DNA from: Gnetum montanum | Taxonomy: Eukaryota > Streptophyta > Gnetopsida > Gnetales > Gnetaceae | NCBI GenBank assembly: GCA_015680685.1 | Contig: MNCI01005013.1 | Span: forward strand, 128,593 to 170,517 | Length of the DNA: 41,925 nt | Direction of reading: 5' to 3' | Shown here: positions 1 through 10,486 of the stretch, in pieces | Layout of the letters: each line of letters opens with the position of its first letter | Numbering within the stretch: the first letter of the stretch is position 1 | The notes under the pieces: generated by a model | The model's input: the letters and a program-made list of their open reading frames with translations, nothing else | What the model was told of the DNA's origin: nothing | Databases searched by the model: none | Translations under genes and position numbers: made by a program

Positions 1-3
1 GTG

Positions 4-18
4 GCCATCTCCCCCATG
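4..18 (-). other. Internal purine-rich tract (PPT1) of element A
   Basis: On the minus strand this reads CATGGGGGAGATGGC. The same string occurs at 36436-36450 in element B and, decayed, at 29119-29132 in element C, each time just after the last coding domain. A second, similar CATGGGGG tract lies directly before the 3' LTR in B (38055-38064). An extra internal polypurine tract is known from some Ty3 lineages of plants; the role here is inferred. Confidence 0.6.
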
Positions 19-279
19 ACTGAATTGAAAGGGGAAGATTCGAAATAAAGAGCATCTATTTGAATTTTTCAAAAGTTTCCAACTTCTCCCAATTGATGTT
101 CTTAGATTAAGGGGTGGAAGTCGGTGACGCTCATACTTCAATGTATCTATGCATTTGTTATTAACATGGGTGGTTCCCCCAGTTTGTTCCATGCATGTTG
201 ATGGGCTACTATCTTGATCAGCTATCAACCACTGGGTGTTCTCTTGTTGTGTGGTTGCTACATACAAGCACCGTTGTAT

Positions 280-1227
280 CTATATTTCTTGGGCACACCA
301 ATTACATGCAGGAAATGTTGAGCATTCCTCCATGTCATCACCCTTTGAGTCACTGTATGTGATGCATGGAACTTTCTTCTTCTCGATATTTCCATAAATT
401 TTTACCTTAGATATCTCCAAGGAAAGATCATGGATCCATAGGTACACATCTATTGTACTTTGCCATGGCCTTCCCATTATAATTGGGAAGCCCCCATTGT
501 TACTGTTGACTTCTATCACTAGGAAATTGGCTAGGTATGACCAACCACACATAGTAGTAACGATGTCCTCCACCAATCCCAAGAGAATGGTGATGGACTG
601 GTCAGCCAGCTCAAGTTGAATATTACTCTTCTTGAGTTGGGGTAGGTTCCAAGCTTGATACATTTCTCTTGAGATTAAGTTGACTCCAGAACCTGAGTCA
701 AGAAGAGCCTTATGTGGTTTGTTCTTGTTGACTTGTAGATAGATTAAGGGACTTCTAGGATTAGAGAGTTTCCTAGGAAGGTGACCTACATTAATCCAAT
801 CGGTAACGGTATGTGTTAACATAACCGTATGTGTTAAGCTCTGTTGTTGGATTGAAGGGAGCCTCAAAGTCTTATTTGTTGGAGGAGCGTGCACAGAATC
901 AACCGCTTGTTGTGAGAGCTTGTCTAGGCTTTTGGTTCTGAACAAAGGTCTTCTCTTCTTGTAGTTGTCAGAACCAGTAGTGAGTTGAATGTTTATAGCT
1001 CTCATAGCATTACATTGCTGCGGTTGAGTGGGGAGTTCCCCTTGCATTGTTGAAGCAAGTGGTAGTGGAACTACCGGTGGAAGAGTGGTGGATGGATTTG
1101 GAGGATGGTATGGATGTGGAGCGTCTCCTAGAGGAGAAGGAGTCCTTCTAAAATACTCCCAAACTTGGTAGTGACATTGTGGAGTTGTGTGACCCATAGA
1201 GTCACTTGGAGAAACCAGTTGTTGCAC
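280..1227 (-). CDS. Retropepsin-like aspartic protease domain of element A
   Basis: A 315-residue open frame on the minus strand, continuing the gag frame after a stop. The N-terminal third is Pro/Ser/Thr-rich. The retropepsin core follows: ALLDSGSGVNLIS around residues 174-186 carries the catalytic D-S-G triad, and a hydrophobic-hydrophobic-G segment (FPIIMGRPW) around residues 248-256 forms the second family signature. In retroviruses and Ty3 elements such a protease cleaves the Gag and Pol precursors as a homodimer inside the particle. The frame is unbroken and the catalytic Asp is present, in contrast to element C, where the same motif is mutated. The first ATG is not necessarily a real start: the domain was probably made as part of a Gag-Pro polyprotein. 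The C-terminal Lys-rich KKKVPCITYSDS stretch recurs in B and C. Confidence 0.8.
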   Translation of the reverse strand: MQQLVSPSDSMGHTTPQCHYQVWEYFRRTPSPLGDAPHPYHPPNPSTTLPPVVPLPLASTMQGELPTQPQQCNAMRAINIQLTTGSDNYKKRRPLFRTKSLDKLSQQAVDSVHAPPTNKTLRLPSIQQQSLTHTVMLTHTVTDWINVGHLPRKLSNPRSPLIYLQVNKNKPHKALLDSGSGVNLISREMYQAWNLPQLKKSNIQLELADQSITILLGLVEDIVTTMCGWSYLANFLVIEVNSNNGGFPIIMGRPWQSTIDVYLWIHDLSLEISKVKIYGNIEKKKVPCITYSDSKGDDMEECSTFPACNWCAQEI

Positions 1228-3328
1228 GTAATATCCATAAGGATCCTATTGCCAATAAGGGTATTGTTGTCTGGGCGGTGGCATCCCCCATGACTGTGGG
1301 TGTTGCCACTGCTGGTATTGCCCGATGGGTTGTGGTGGAGTTCCACTTGGATAGTATGTTAATGGTTGGTGGAACTGTCTTGGGTTACCTTGGGGATAAG
1401 GTAACCTTCGGGGTGCTTACCGTTGGTTAAGTCTTGGGTTAAGTGCATACACCCCAGACTCTTGCAGATGTGAGATGATTAGGCAACATTCCTTAGGATG
1501 GTCATATTGGCAGATCTCACATCCACCATCATTGTCTGTGTCAAAATCCATAACCTCATCGGAGATAGTAATTTTTCCCTTACCATTGTTACGTGCATGG
1601 CCTGCATCTCTCCTCTTTTTCTTATAAGAGTCACTACCTCGTTCCACCTTAGACTCCTCTACGATTTTTAGGACAATTTCAAGTCTAGATTCTAACAAAT
1701 CCCACAATTGATCCACCTTAGCTGACACTTCGGTTGTTAGCTTTTGAAGCAGTAAGGTTTTTTTATTCACCAACTTTTTGAGTGGTAACTCATCCTCTTC
1801 ATCGCAAAATCTCACTCCCTTCTTTCGGAGGGAAGGATCACGGTTGTATTCTTCCATGCTCTCTCTTTGCTGTAGCTCCCCTTCTTCTTTGGCTACTTGC
1901 TCCAACAATCAATGAATTTCATGGGATCTAAGCTCAGATAGCCTCCCTTGGGCATAAGTCCTAAGGGTTCTCCTAGTCTCATGTCTTAGCCCATCTACGA
2001 GGTGGTGGAGTTGATCCCGCTGTGCGTAACCATGGCCCGGGCAATGATGTAGTAATGCGTAGTATCGGCCCATGGCAACATCCAAGGGTTTGTGATTACC
2101 TTGCTTCCATCCTTGGATCTACTTACGCAAGTTAGACACTCTGGAGTATGTTTGGTATTTATCATTGAACAATTCTAACATCGTACTCCATCTCCTAATG
2201 GTTTCCAGCTCTAAGGACCGATAACAACTCTCTGCTTCCTTTATGAGTGTCCTAGGAAACAACTTTGGTTTCTACCACTCATTCTCTATATTTTGCAAGG
2301 TGCAGGCATCGTGGAATGCCTGTAAATGATTTTAGGAATCAACGTTGTATCCCCCTTCGAAGCGTGGAATATTATTCATATCCAATCCTTTGATCCAACT
2401 ATCTTTTTGATGTCTTGTCAGTATTCTAACTACCTTTGTTATATCTAGCATACTTCGGGTGGCTAGTAGGGGTTTGTCATGATCATGTCTTTCATGACGT
2501 CTATGATGTCTATGTTGTTTCCTACTTTCCCTTCGTTCATGCCTTGATTCTCTTGACTGCTCTCATCCTCTCTCTTGACTCTCTTGTTGAGGTCTCTCAT
2601 CTTGTTTACCCTTATCCTCACCATTATGCTCTTGGTGGCTATGCCCTAATGTAGAAGGAGAGGGTGAGTGATGTGATGAAGGGGAAGAAGAAGGAGAACC
2701 ATCACCATGACGATGTTTCTTACCTTCTCTTCGGTTTCTACGGCCCCAATCGTGATGATGATCAAAATGCCCATCCTTGTCATGTGTTGTTGTACCCTCA
2801 GTGAACAGTTGGAATTCATGGGGATCAGAACCAGGGTTGTGTATTGTAGAGCGCAGGTTCTGATACCCCACCTCCTCACCATCATTAGGAGGGGGAACAT
2901 CAATTGATAGAGAACCTATTATAAGTGGTTCACCATCTCCGATTTCACTTAGGACATGTGGGACCCCTTTGCCCTTCAACAATATGTGGTGGCTCTCCTA
3001 CAGTGAGTCCCTTAAACATTGTGCTTTTGTGGGATGATAATCCCTTATGTCTAAATCCCCTACAATGTATTCAACATATAGCTGTGTCATGCTAATCTGT
3101 GCAAGAGCACGAAGGAGCATGTTTGGGACTGACCGATCTGGAGGTAACACTATGTTACCTTGCAAATCTCTCCATCGCAGCTATTCATCCTGATGGAGGA
3201 TAAAGGTAAAATTGGGTATCCACTCGATGCTATTGAGGAACTGGTGAATTTTGGTTATGTGTTTGATGCTGCCGATTGTTTTTAGTATGATCCCTAGGTG
3301 GTGAATTGCTCTTATGAGAAGAAGACAT
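1228..3328 (-). pseudogene. gag of element A
   Basis: The minus-strand ATG at 3328 starts MSSSHK, matching MSSSSNK of element B and the start of C at 41775. The N-terminal part (3328-2990) holds the conserved NMLLRALAQI segment. Next comes a charged, His/Ser-rich disordered stretch (2982-2563). A capsid-like helical region follows (about 2460-1910), and then a Lys/Glu-rich C-terminal part (1908-1417) with a zinc-knuckle-like CEICQYDHPKECC. Gag would form the virus-like particle and bind the element RNA. Several in-frame stops and a frame change mark it as a pseudogene, but the 163-codon C-terminal block is open. The knuckle has three residues between the second Cys and His rather than the usual four (see findings). 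Confidence 0.82.
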
Positions 3329-3455
3329 CTTAATTTAATTCAGTGTGCTATTAACCATTATATAATTTTTTTCGTTTAATTAACCCTAAGGGTTCATATA
3401 AGCTCCCAACAATGTGGATAATTTCCTATGTTCTACTTAGTGCACAAACACTTAG

Positions 3456-3473
3456 TCCCCGGCAACGATGCCA
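3456..3473 (-). other. Primer-binding site of element A (tRNA-Asp type)
   Basis: Minus-strand TGGCATCGTTGCCGGGGA follows the LTR after one base. It differs at two positions from TGGCGCCGTTGCCGGGGA, the complement of the 3' end of plant tRNA-Asp as I know it. Both changes (G to A and C to T) are deamination-type. This primer type is known from Athila/Tat-clade Ty3 elements. Confidence 0.8.
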
Positions 3474-4195
3474 ATGATGAGTGGCAAGGTACCCCTACAC
3501 TCAACCATACGAATACGAGTGTTACACGCACGATCCGGTTGAACTCCGTAGACTAAGTGCCTACACGCCTCATGGAACACTTAAGGTTAATCATTTGTTG
3601 TCTTCCCAGACTTACTTGTAGTTGTCATAGTTGTATGGTTAAGTAAGTCTAAGGTATGTGATTTTTATATCTTTTCTGTTTTATCTCCTATGCTAATGAG
3701 GTGAAGGGTGAAGAGACTAATTGACTAACTTTAACTAACTAACTAAGCCTTAATTAACCTAGCATCAGCATCCGTTCCCACTTACCGTTCACACCCTGAA
3801 CCTATGCAACCTTGGTTACTAAACGCTATTCGTTACTTGGATCACCAAGCGTAACACACGTGCTCGAAGTGGTCATACTAAATGCACTTAACTACGGGAG
3901 AAGTGTCGAGGGAAATTTAATTAAATAAGAAATCATTTAAATGGTAAATAGTAAATAACAATAAATAAAGTCCTAATTAGCCTAATCCATGCACTGCAAG
4001 GTTTATCCAAGAAGTTTGTCTTTATTTCCGTACACAAACTTGTGTTCAGGTACAATATTTGCTCAAATAAAGATCCGTTCACTTTGGAGTTCCTACTTCA
4101 GGCACATGAAAATTATTCTATCCCTCGAGAGGTAAAAATGCCATAGTTTCGCTGTGGTCTAGGCCTAAACTTAGAAACAAGGGAGAGCTGCCTCT

Positions 4196-4203
4196 TATTT
4201 ATA
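4196..4203 (-). promoter_or_regulatory. TATA box of the A LTR
   Basis: Minus-strand TATAAATA in the context TCTATAAATAAGAGG, identical in B (38179-38186). It lies exactly 18 bases from the nearest GATATC-type core (4222-4227). Confidence 0.75.
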
Positions 4204-4221
4204 GACTTGGTGGTGCACAGT

Positions 4222-4292
4222 GATACCGTGTATGCGATATCGCGGGGGACGACGCCATATCACGTATGCGATATCGTGGCCCATGCGATATC
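4222..4292 (-). promoter_or_regulatory. U3 palindrome array of element A
   Basis: Six-base cores start (plus coordinates) at 4222, 4236, 4256, 4270 and 4287, giving spacings 14, 20, 14, 17 away from the TATA box. Three cores are exact GATATC palindromes, extended in places to ATGCGATATCGC. The array is the likely promoter-proximal regulatory block. Confidence 0.7.
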
Positions 4293-4294
4293 AT

Positions 4295-4764
4295 GTCCCA
4301 TCAACTAGAACAACATCCCTAGGTTAGGGTAGGATGTTGGTATTAGGCTTTGAACTTTGTACCTTTCTATGCAAGGTAGTATGAACAAACAAACTAGCCA
4401 ATGGCCTATGCTCAATGCATAGTTGAAAGTTGTTACAAATTCTAAATGTCCGTTTGCAAGCATATAGTGCAACTAGGCATTTGTAAAAAAATAAAATAAA
4501 TAAATAAAACATTTGAATAGCAGATTTCACCTTTGTAAATAACACATCGAGNCATTTATTTATTTTATTTTTTTACAAATGCCTAGTTGCACTATATGCT
4601 TGCAAACGGACATTTAGAATTTGTAACAACTTTCAACTAAGCATTGAGCATAGGCCATTGGCTAGTTTGTTTGTTCATACTACCTTGCATAGAAAGGTAC
4701 AAAGTTCAAAGCCTAATACCAACATCCTACCCTAACCTAGGGATGTTGTTCTAGTTGATGGGAC
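4295..4764. repeat. Near-perfect inverted repeat bounded by single Ns
   Basis: Plus-strand 4295-4505 reappears as its reverse complement at 4553-4764, with one mismatch noticed, separated by about 47 bases. The right arm is enclosed by Ns at 4552 and 4765 and ends precisely in the first nine bases of the LTR. A contig placed twice in opposite orientations explains this better than a biological hairpin. Confidence 0.85.
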
Positions 4765-4765
4765 N

Positions 4766-5328
4766 AAGATCATTATTGGTAATTATCTCATATGCAACTT
4801 TGGAGTTAAAAGGAAAAATAAATCTATCATCATTCCAAAAAATTATCTTAAAAAGCTTGATGCAACCTATTGTCAACTTTAAATAAATTATCAAGATTAA
4901 ACATTAATTTTTTTAAAAAAATTTCTCATCCTATTTAACCATAGAGGCTAGAATCATCATTTCATGTAATCCATCTTATCATGAATCTATAAACAAGAAA
5001 CTATAGTCATTTCTAATTTTCTTCAAGTAGTATATAATTTAGATTAATGAGTAGTCGAAACTCCTTCATTAAAAGTAACCTTGGACAAATTTTACATAAG
5101 CATATCTTCTATACTCTAATATAATTGTAGTTTTAGTACTTACAAAGCATGCACTAAGTCTTCTAAATTTTTTTAAGCGTTAAAGAATGAGAAATAGAGA
5201 TAACTTGAGGAAAAAGAAAATAGTGAGAAAAGTTATTAAAAAACCAACTATTATCATTTTTTGGTTTTCCTTGCACAAGTCTATTTTAGGAAGGAGCATC
5301 AAAGAAACGTCATCATCAATTCATTTTG
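4766..5328. other. AT-rich stretch without recognised features
   Basis: No ORF, LTR or RNA gene recognised. On the minus strand it lies downstream of the LINE relic and may be its eroded 3' end, but I see no residual protein similarity below about 5250. Confidence 0.5.
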
Positions 5329-5890
5329 CTAAAAAACTAACACCCTACTTATAATAATTAACAAGTTCATGTCCTCCATCTTTTTTGCTAATAGTGCAAA
5401 TATTTCAAGTAACTCTAGAAAAGTATTTAAGATTTTCATTAAAATGTCATAGAAACTAATGAATAATTTAATCAATTTTATCATAAGAAGATTTGTAGGA
5501 GCCCAACAACTAAAGTAATTAATAAAAATGAATATATTGAAACATTTGCTTAACAACTAAAATATTGCCAACAAGGGTGAGCTTTGTTTCTTTCCATTTA
5601 TCAAACTTCTTTGCAATTTTATTAACATAATTCTACAAAACATTCAAATTAATCTCAAAAGAAAAAGCTATTCCTAAAACTTGAAGATGAAATCTTTTTT
5701 CAAGATTTTCCTATGCTTAAGTGCAAACCAGTCACCAATATTTCCAATACAATAAATAATGGATTTATTCCAACTTATATGAGAGCCCGATAAATTAAAA
5801 TCTTCATCCACTCTAACTAACAAATTATTAATATGATATAGAGATTTGTTGATTATAAAGAAAGAATGATATGCATAGTGCATATTAAGC
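5329..5890 (-). pseudogene. LINE (non-LTR) reverse transcriptase relic, C-terminal part
   Basis: The minus-strand translation carries plant L1-type RT landmarks in order. First is SGSHISWNKS (around 5780), matching the conserved SG-x-x-I-x-W-x-KS block. Then FIFKF followed by LGIAF (about 5680) matches the FRFLGIPF block. A KW/KET-LTLVGNILV segment (about 5595) resembles KLSLAGR-I-L-V. Next is YFSCWAPT with a helical stretch (5520-5440), and a GGHELVN block (about 5370) like GGLG-L-V-N. Frames are broken by stops and at least one frameshift. The relic covers the end of the palm and the thumb only; neither the endonuclease nor the YADD-containing part is seen. It is AT-rich compared with the neighbouring LTR elements and appears old. 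Confidence 0.65.
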
Positions 5891-5956
5891 AGTTACATAC
5901 CTTAAGCATCAACCAAACTTTATGTAATGATATTCAAAAGAATATTATAATGCAAG

Positions 5957-6802
5957 CGATGAGTAGTGGGTATTTGCTAAACCCAACCATACAAATCACT
6001 TGCATGCATGCAAAATTTGATCAAATTTTGTGGACTCTATTTACCTAAGTAGCCTATGTTCCTAGATGGTGAAAGACATGGTTGCTAATTGTTGTCTTCA
6101 CACTCAACACTTGTGTTAATCTATTTGGATGGTTAAGTGTGATTGAGGTGTAAGATATTTATTTTTATAATTTTTATTATTTCTTGTGTTTATAAAATGG
6201 TTAAATAAAATAAGGTTTCATAATTAAATTAACAAATTAATTAACTAAACTATCCTAAATGTGGAGCACCTATTCCCACTTTCCATACACATCTTAAACA
6301 TATACTAACATTGTTGGGTTACCAAGTGGGTACTACTGGGCATACTAAGTACCCACTACTAGAATTACCAAGCATTAATATATTATGCTTGAAGTAGTCA
6401 TACTCATGTTAATTACAAATTAGAATATATAATTTTTAATAATGAGAAAGTAAATTATTGGAAAGTAGAGTTAAGCTAATCCAAGTGTTGCAATGGATGG
6501 AGGAAATCTTGATTTTATTACATTCATGCAACTATGTCTAGGTACATATTGCACTCGAATAAAATTTCATATAATTATTTCGATCCACAGTGCACACACT
6601 TAGAGGAAAAAGTTTACTAATATCTATGGAAATAAAATACAAGAGTCTAGCTAAGAGATCGGCCAAATGGTACCATAAATGTGATGGGTGTGCGAATTCA
6701 TATAGGTAATAATTACATTAGCATCGATGCACATGTGCTAATGCATCTTAAGATGCGTCGACATACATGTGTTAACATAGTTGCCTTATCAACATTTCAT
6801 CA
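5957..6802 (-). repeat. 3' LTR of element K (846 bp)
   Basis: The minus-strand start TGATGAAATGTTGATAAGGC matches the B LTR start. The end (ACTCATCG) is a decayed TCATCA. The body keeps the order of family landmarks: ATTGCACTCGAATAAAA near 6550, a TTGTAAT/GGTTAAGTG-type end, and a TATA equivalent at 6697-6704. A purine-rich GTCATGGGCA precedes it. The sequence below 5957 does not match a primer site, so this is the 3' LTR. Confidence 0.82.
6697..6790 (-). promoter_or_regulatory. Decayed TATA box and palindrome ruler of the K LTR
   Basis: A TATATGAA relic of TATAAATA lies at 6697-6704. Cores begin at 6723 (ATCGAT), 6737, 6757 (GTCGAC), 6771 (GTTAAC) and 6785 (cttatc). That is 18 bases from the TATA relic and then 14, 20, 14, 14, the same ruler as element D with quite different core sequences. 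Confidence 0.6.
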
Positions 6803-6815
6803 TATGCCCATGACT
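6803..6815 (-). other. Polypurine tract of element K (decayed)
   Basis: Minus-strand GTCATGGGCATA abuts the LTR start and aligns with GTCATGGGGGTA before the B 3' LTR (38053-38064). Confidence 0.6.
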
Positions 6816-7290
6816 GATTGAAAACTTATCCTTAAGTAAACAAATATGGGATCAAGTTTCTTACAAAATTTGGGGAAGTATGAAGCTTTATTAACTACCT
6901 AACTAACTCACCAATTAGTTGACTTGAGAGCCATATTGTATAAATTACAAAAATTGGTGTAAATTACAATGAAATTAGAAACTTTAACAACATTATCAAG
7001 TGCTTGTTTCAAGAAATGGAGATGGAATGAAATCATCATACCATGCCTGGAGTTGGAGTATCCTATAGTGCAAAGGATCCTTTGTTGCATCCTAGTGCTG
7101 CTAAAGCCCTTAGCTATCCTGTTATTGCTGCTAAAAAATAAAAGGCATCTAAGAGTACCTTCATTTTCTCCTCTTTACCATGTGGGTCATAAACAATATA
7201 GGTTGCTTCACCTAGATGTGTTGGTGCTAAAACATTCCACAGTCATGGTAGCATTGAGAACATCTCTTTCGTGTTGATGAACTAGGCTAT
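6816..7290 (-). other. 3' untranslated part of element K
   Basis: No convincing coding sequence. The GTTTCTTACAAAATT stretch near 6857 matches GTTCCTTACAAAATT at the same place in D (about 9370), confirming that K and D share this trailer. Confidence 0.5.
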
Positions 7291-7367
7291 AAATTGTTTA
7301 CATTCAATATTGAACATGCAGAAAGGGTTCCGTGGCTTCTAGTAGTTACTTNCTTAGCAACAAATCT

Positions 7368-8440
7368 TTAGTTAGTGAATTTTCTCTTGAGAACCTTAAG
7401 CCCAACATTGGTCACTTCTAACTTTTTCTTAGTCTCCTTGTGAAGCTTGAACTTTACCTCATAAAGGAGGTAAGAGTTAGTCACGTGTTTATCCAATTTT
7501 ATCTTAGACCTCCCCATGGTTAACATTACCAAATTTTCATATTGAAGGTTGGAAAGCTCCATGTACTCAGTCATCTCTTTGATTTGCAACTCATTCAGGA
7601 AAATTTCTGCTTGATTATATGCATTGAATCCATCAAAGATGGGTTGCCACATCACCTCTTTGCTAGAGTTTCTGGATTATCTCATTTACCTTCACCTTAA
7701 CCAACTTGATTACCTTCTCATTATCCTCTTTAAGCATCTCTACTTGATTCCTATAGTGATTTTTCACTTGTTCATATTTCAAGGCTTCATTTTTCTAAGC
7801 CATGATCTCAATGGTAGTCTTTTGGTAAAGGGTTCGAACCTCTTCCATTGAGAGATTTCTACTTTCTACAACTAAAGTTCTTATATGCAAGTTCACCTTA
7901 GCAAGTTGTTCTTGTTTTTGGCAAATATACTCCACCATTTGATCTTTTTACTAAGCATTTCACAAATAATGGTTGTCATAGGTTAGTACTAGGCTTTCCT
8001 TGTGAACTTGTGAGAGGTCACGATCAGTGTTGTTAGTCATTACTTTTGACAATGATGCCTCAAAGATGTTCAACTCTTTAGCATTCTTGGCCTCTTGGTA
8101 TTTTTTTTGAAGCTACTAGAAAGCTTTATCTCGTCAACTTTGGCTTGGGAATTGTAGGATTAGAGAGATGGGCTCTAAGTTTTGAAACATTGACAGCCAA
8201 TCGTTGATTGCTAGCCATGGCCTCCTCAAGTTGTGCATTGAAAATTAATAATTTATCCCTCATCTCCAATAGCTATGACTAGATGGCTAATATATCTTTT
8301 GAAAGATCAAAGATCTCTAAAACTAGTTTTCCAGCTCCTACGAATCATTCCAACACTTCCTTGTGTTGGGTAGCATCATCCATCTACTCCTTGCTCCTGT
8401 TGATGTAAGCACATCTTCTGTGGTAGAAATATTAGGAATA
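7368..8440 (-). pseudogene. Coiled-coil ORF of element K (replaces protease-pol)
   Basis: A minus-strand frame with scattered stops encodes an almost continuous helical, Leu/Lys/Glu-rich protein of roughly 350 codons. It begins near 8383 with MDDATQHKEVLE; segments such as LEIFDLSKDILAI and LLEMRDKLLIFNAQLEEAM follow. It ends with a 95-codon open block (7655-7368) containing LQIKEMTEYMELSN and LYEVKFKLHKET. The same order of segments is found in D (12110-10950). The product is unknown to me; heptad-like hydrophobic spacing suggests a coiled coil. It lies between the insertion point of D (8441) and the K polypurine tract, where B and C carry protease and pol. An assembly N sits just beside it (7352). 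No catalytic motif is visible. Confidence 0.6.
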
Positions 8441-8445
8441 GATAC
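8441..8445. other. Insertion point of element D in element K
   Basis: The gatac at the outer edge of the D 3' LTR is the expected target duplication. Its partner cannot be checked because the other end of D is truncated at about 14434. Confidence 0.4.
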
Positions 8446-9315
8446 TAATGAGTAGTGGATTAATGCAACACCCAATCATACAAGATATGAGTATTCATGT
8501 GTAGCCCAATTATAATCCATGGACAAGGCACTGTGATTATGCTAGTAATTGGTTCAAGTTTGAAATCATTATCTTCCCACTTGGAGCTAGTATAATCTAT
8601 GCATATGATTTAGCTCTTAGTGAGGTGTATGATATATTAATTTTGGTAGGCCATAACTCCTAGCTATGATGGTAAAGTATGAAAATGATTCAAAGTATGG
8701 AAAAAAGGGTTGAACAATCTACTCTAGCATAGAGCAATGAGCATCCATTCCTAGCTTGCTGTACATGCCTTGGGCTCATGTAACCATTACTGGGATTACC
8801 AAGTCAGTTTACTACTAAGTGAATCAAGTGAGACCACTACTGGATTACCAAACGATTACACTTAATGCTTGAAACCAGTTGTACTCATTCCTCTTTCTAT
8901 GAACAAGGAAAGTAAAGTACTTGGAAATGTAACTGATTAAACTAGGAAAATAGTAAGAATTATGCTAAGAAAAACAATAAAGCTAAGTGGATGCTGCAAT
9001 GAAGGAAAGAAATCTTGATCTTTATTTCCATCATGAAGTATGCCCAAGTACACTTCCCTTGAATAAAGACTCCAGACAATTGTTTAACATCACACTATGG
9101 GCATTTACTCTCTATTGCTAAAGCTATGAAAACAAACTACAAGAATCTACCTAAGGATAGAATGAAAAGTTGTTTGACATGCACCTAAGTATATTATTTA
9201 TAAGTAGGCACGTGTGGAGCAATATTGGATATTTGACATCAAAGCTTATGCCCTGATATTGCAACTCCAATATTGGATGCCAGATATCATAGCTATTGAA
9301 AATCATGATTTATCA
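8446..9315 (-). repeat. 3' LTR of element D (870 bp)
   Basis: Minus-strand start TGATAAATCATGATTTTC, preceded by the tract GTCATTAGGGTA. The end ACTCATTA is a decayed TCATCA. The last 240 bases match the fragment at 14192-14434 next to the D primer site, which pairs the two as LTRs of one element. Confidence 0.85.
9195..9288 (-). promoter_or_regulatory. TATA box and palindrome ruler of the D LTR
   Basis: TATAAATA (9195-9202, minus), then cores at 9221 (AATATT), 9235 (GACATC), 9255 (GATATT), 9269 (AATATT, inside CCAATATTGG) and 9283 (GATATC). There are 18 bases between TATA and the first core, then steps of 14, 20, 14, 14. Confidence 0.7.
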
Positions 9316-9330
9316 TACCCTAATGACTGG
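9316..9330 (-). other. Polypurine tract of element D
   Basis: Minus-strand CCAGTCATTAGGGTA directly precedes the LTR. The upstream CTCGAGGATGAGTTTT matches CTCGAGGATGGGTTTT before the B LTR (38033-38046), which fixes the homology. Confidence 0.65.
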
Positions 9331-9650
9331 CTAAAAACTCATCCTCGAGTTTAAAAAATGAGGATAGAGTTCCTTACAAAATTGGTAAGTAGATTTACAT
9401 GACACGAACTACTATATACATAACTCTTGAATGCCATGATGGTGTTTTATAAAAAACTTAACATAGGACATGACATGACAATTTTGACAACAACAAAACT
9501 TGGTGAAGCTCAATGTAGTCTAGGTAGTCCTTGATGGTGGTGTCTCCTCCATCGATTGCTTTCCTTTATCATCAAGCCTTTGGAACTTGTATTGATTTAG
9601 GAGTGCTTGAAGCTTTTCTTCCTTTGTTCTTAGGTCATGTACCATCCATG
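9331..9650 (-). other. 3' untranslated part of element D, proximal to the LTR
   Basis: No coding sequence recognised. It is continuous with 10878 onward once solo LTR E is removed. Confidence 0.45.
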
Positions 9651-9655
9651 CTTGT
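9651..9655. other. Target-site duplication of solo LTR E, left copy
   Basis: cttgt, matching cttat at 10873-10877 with one transition. Confidence 0.65.
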
Positions 9656-10405
9656 TGATGAGTGGCGAGGTACCCCCTATGCCCAGCCATACAAATCAGA
9701 AGTGTTCACACATGATTCAGCCAAGTTCCATGGATGGGACTAGTTGTGGCATCTAGATCATTATGCCTGGATCGTAGTTCGTTGTCTTCCCACTTGCACT
9801 AGTGGTAGCTTTGTCATGTATACTTTAGTCTACAATGAGGCATATGATTCTTTATGTTGTTTCAACCTTATGCTACTCCTAACAATAATAAGGAAATCAT
9901 TTGTTTAAACTAATTAATAATGGAAAGTAAATTCTAAACTAGCCTATAGGTGATGAGTATCTGTTCCTAGCTTTCCATACACATCTTGAACCCACATATC
10001 CACTACTAGGATTATTAAGTGTTATGCTACTGGGCAAACCAAGCAATGACATTGTTGGGATTACCAAACAAATATGTGTTTACACTCGAAACTAGTTGCA
10101 CTCATTCCACTAATTCATTAAGATGCATAGAAACATATATATTAACTAAGTACATAAAATATAAATTACATTAAAAGTAAATTTAATCGAAGTCAAAGTA
10201 TTGCAATGAATAAGAATCAATCTCGATCTTATTGCCATTCATGGAATGTGTCTAGGTACATTGCCACTCAAATAAGACACTATACAACTAACTCAAATCC
10301 ACACTACGAGCACTCACTGACTGTTCTCTAAGATTATAGAATAAAACTACAAGAGTTTAGCTACTCTATTGACCAAATAATTGCATGAACATAGTTGTGA
10401 GTGCA

Positions 10406-10413
10406 TATTTATA
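10406..10413 (-). promoter_or_regulatory. TATA box of solo LTR E
   Basis: Minus-strand TATAAATA in TCTATAAATATGC, about 19 bases from the first repeat core (10433). Confidence 0.7.
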
Positions 10414-10486
10414 GATTTTATTGCTAGGCTACATCAATGGGGCCTCGTCAATGCATGAAATGATGCCTGTTGATGCAACTGACCAC

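Larger units (their letters stand above)
1..4303 (-). mobile_element. Element A: Ty3-like gag-protease LTR retrotransposon, 3' part off the window
   Basis: Reading on the minus strand, a complete 5' LTR (4303 to 3475) is followed by a tRNA-Asp-type primer site, a gag start at 3328, a protease domain ending at 280, and a purine-rich motif at 18-4 where the window ends. The order and spacing match element B (33102-36450), which likewise passes from protease straight to this purine tract with no reverse transcriptase, RNase H or integrase. A is the best preserved protein copy here: the protease frame is open for 315 codons. The base after the LTR start (4304-4308, actag) would be the target duplication, but the partner site is outside the window. 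Confidence 0.9.
3475..4303 (-). repeat. 5' LTR of element A (829 bp)
   Basis: The minus-strand start TGATGGGACATGATATCGC aligns with TGATGAAATGTGATATCGC at the B LTR start (38065). The end ACTCATCA sits one base before the primer site. Terminal TGATG / CATCA form the short inverted ends. The length of 829 bp is close to the 827 bp of the B 3' LTR. U3 holds GATATC-centred repeats, then a TATA box; R-U5 runs to 3475. Confidence 0.9.

Noticed and set aside
2563-2982. 139-codon minus-strand ORF as an independent gene
   Set aside because: It is the disordered middle part of the gag of A, with matching sequence in B at 33520-33900.
3456-3473. Part of a tRNA gene
   Set aside because: Only the 18 bases complementary to a tRNA 3' end are present, directly after an LTR: a primer site.
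4295-4764. Fold-back transposon or MITE
   Set aside because: Single Ns bound the right arm exactly and the arms have almost no divergence; misassembly is simpler.
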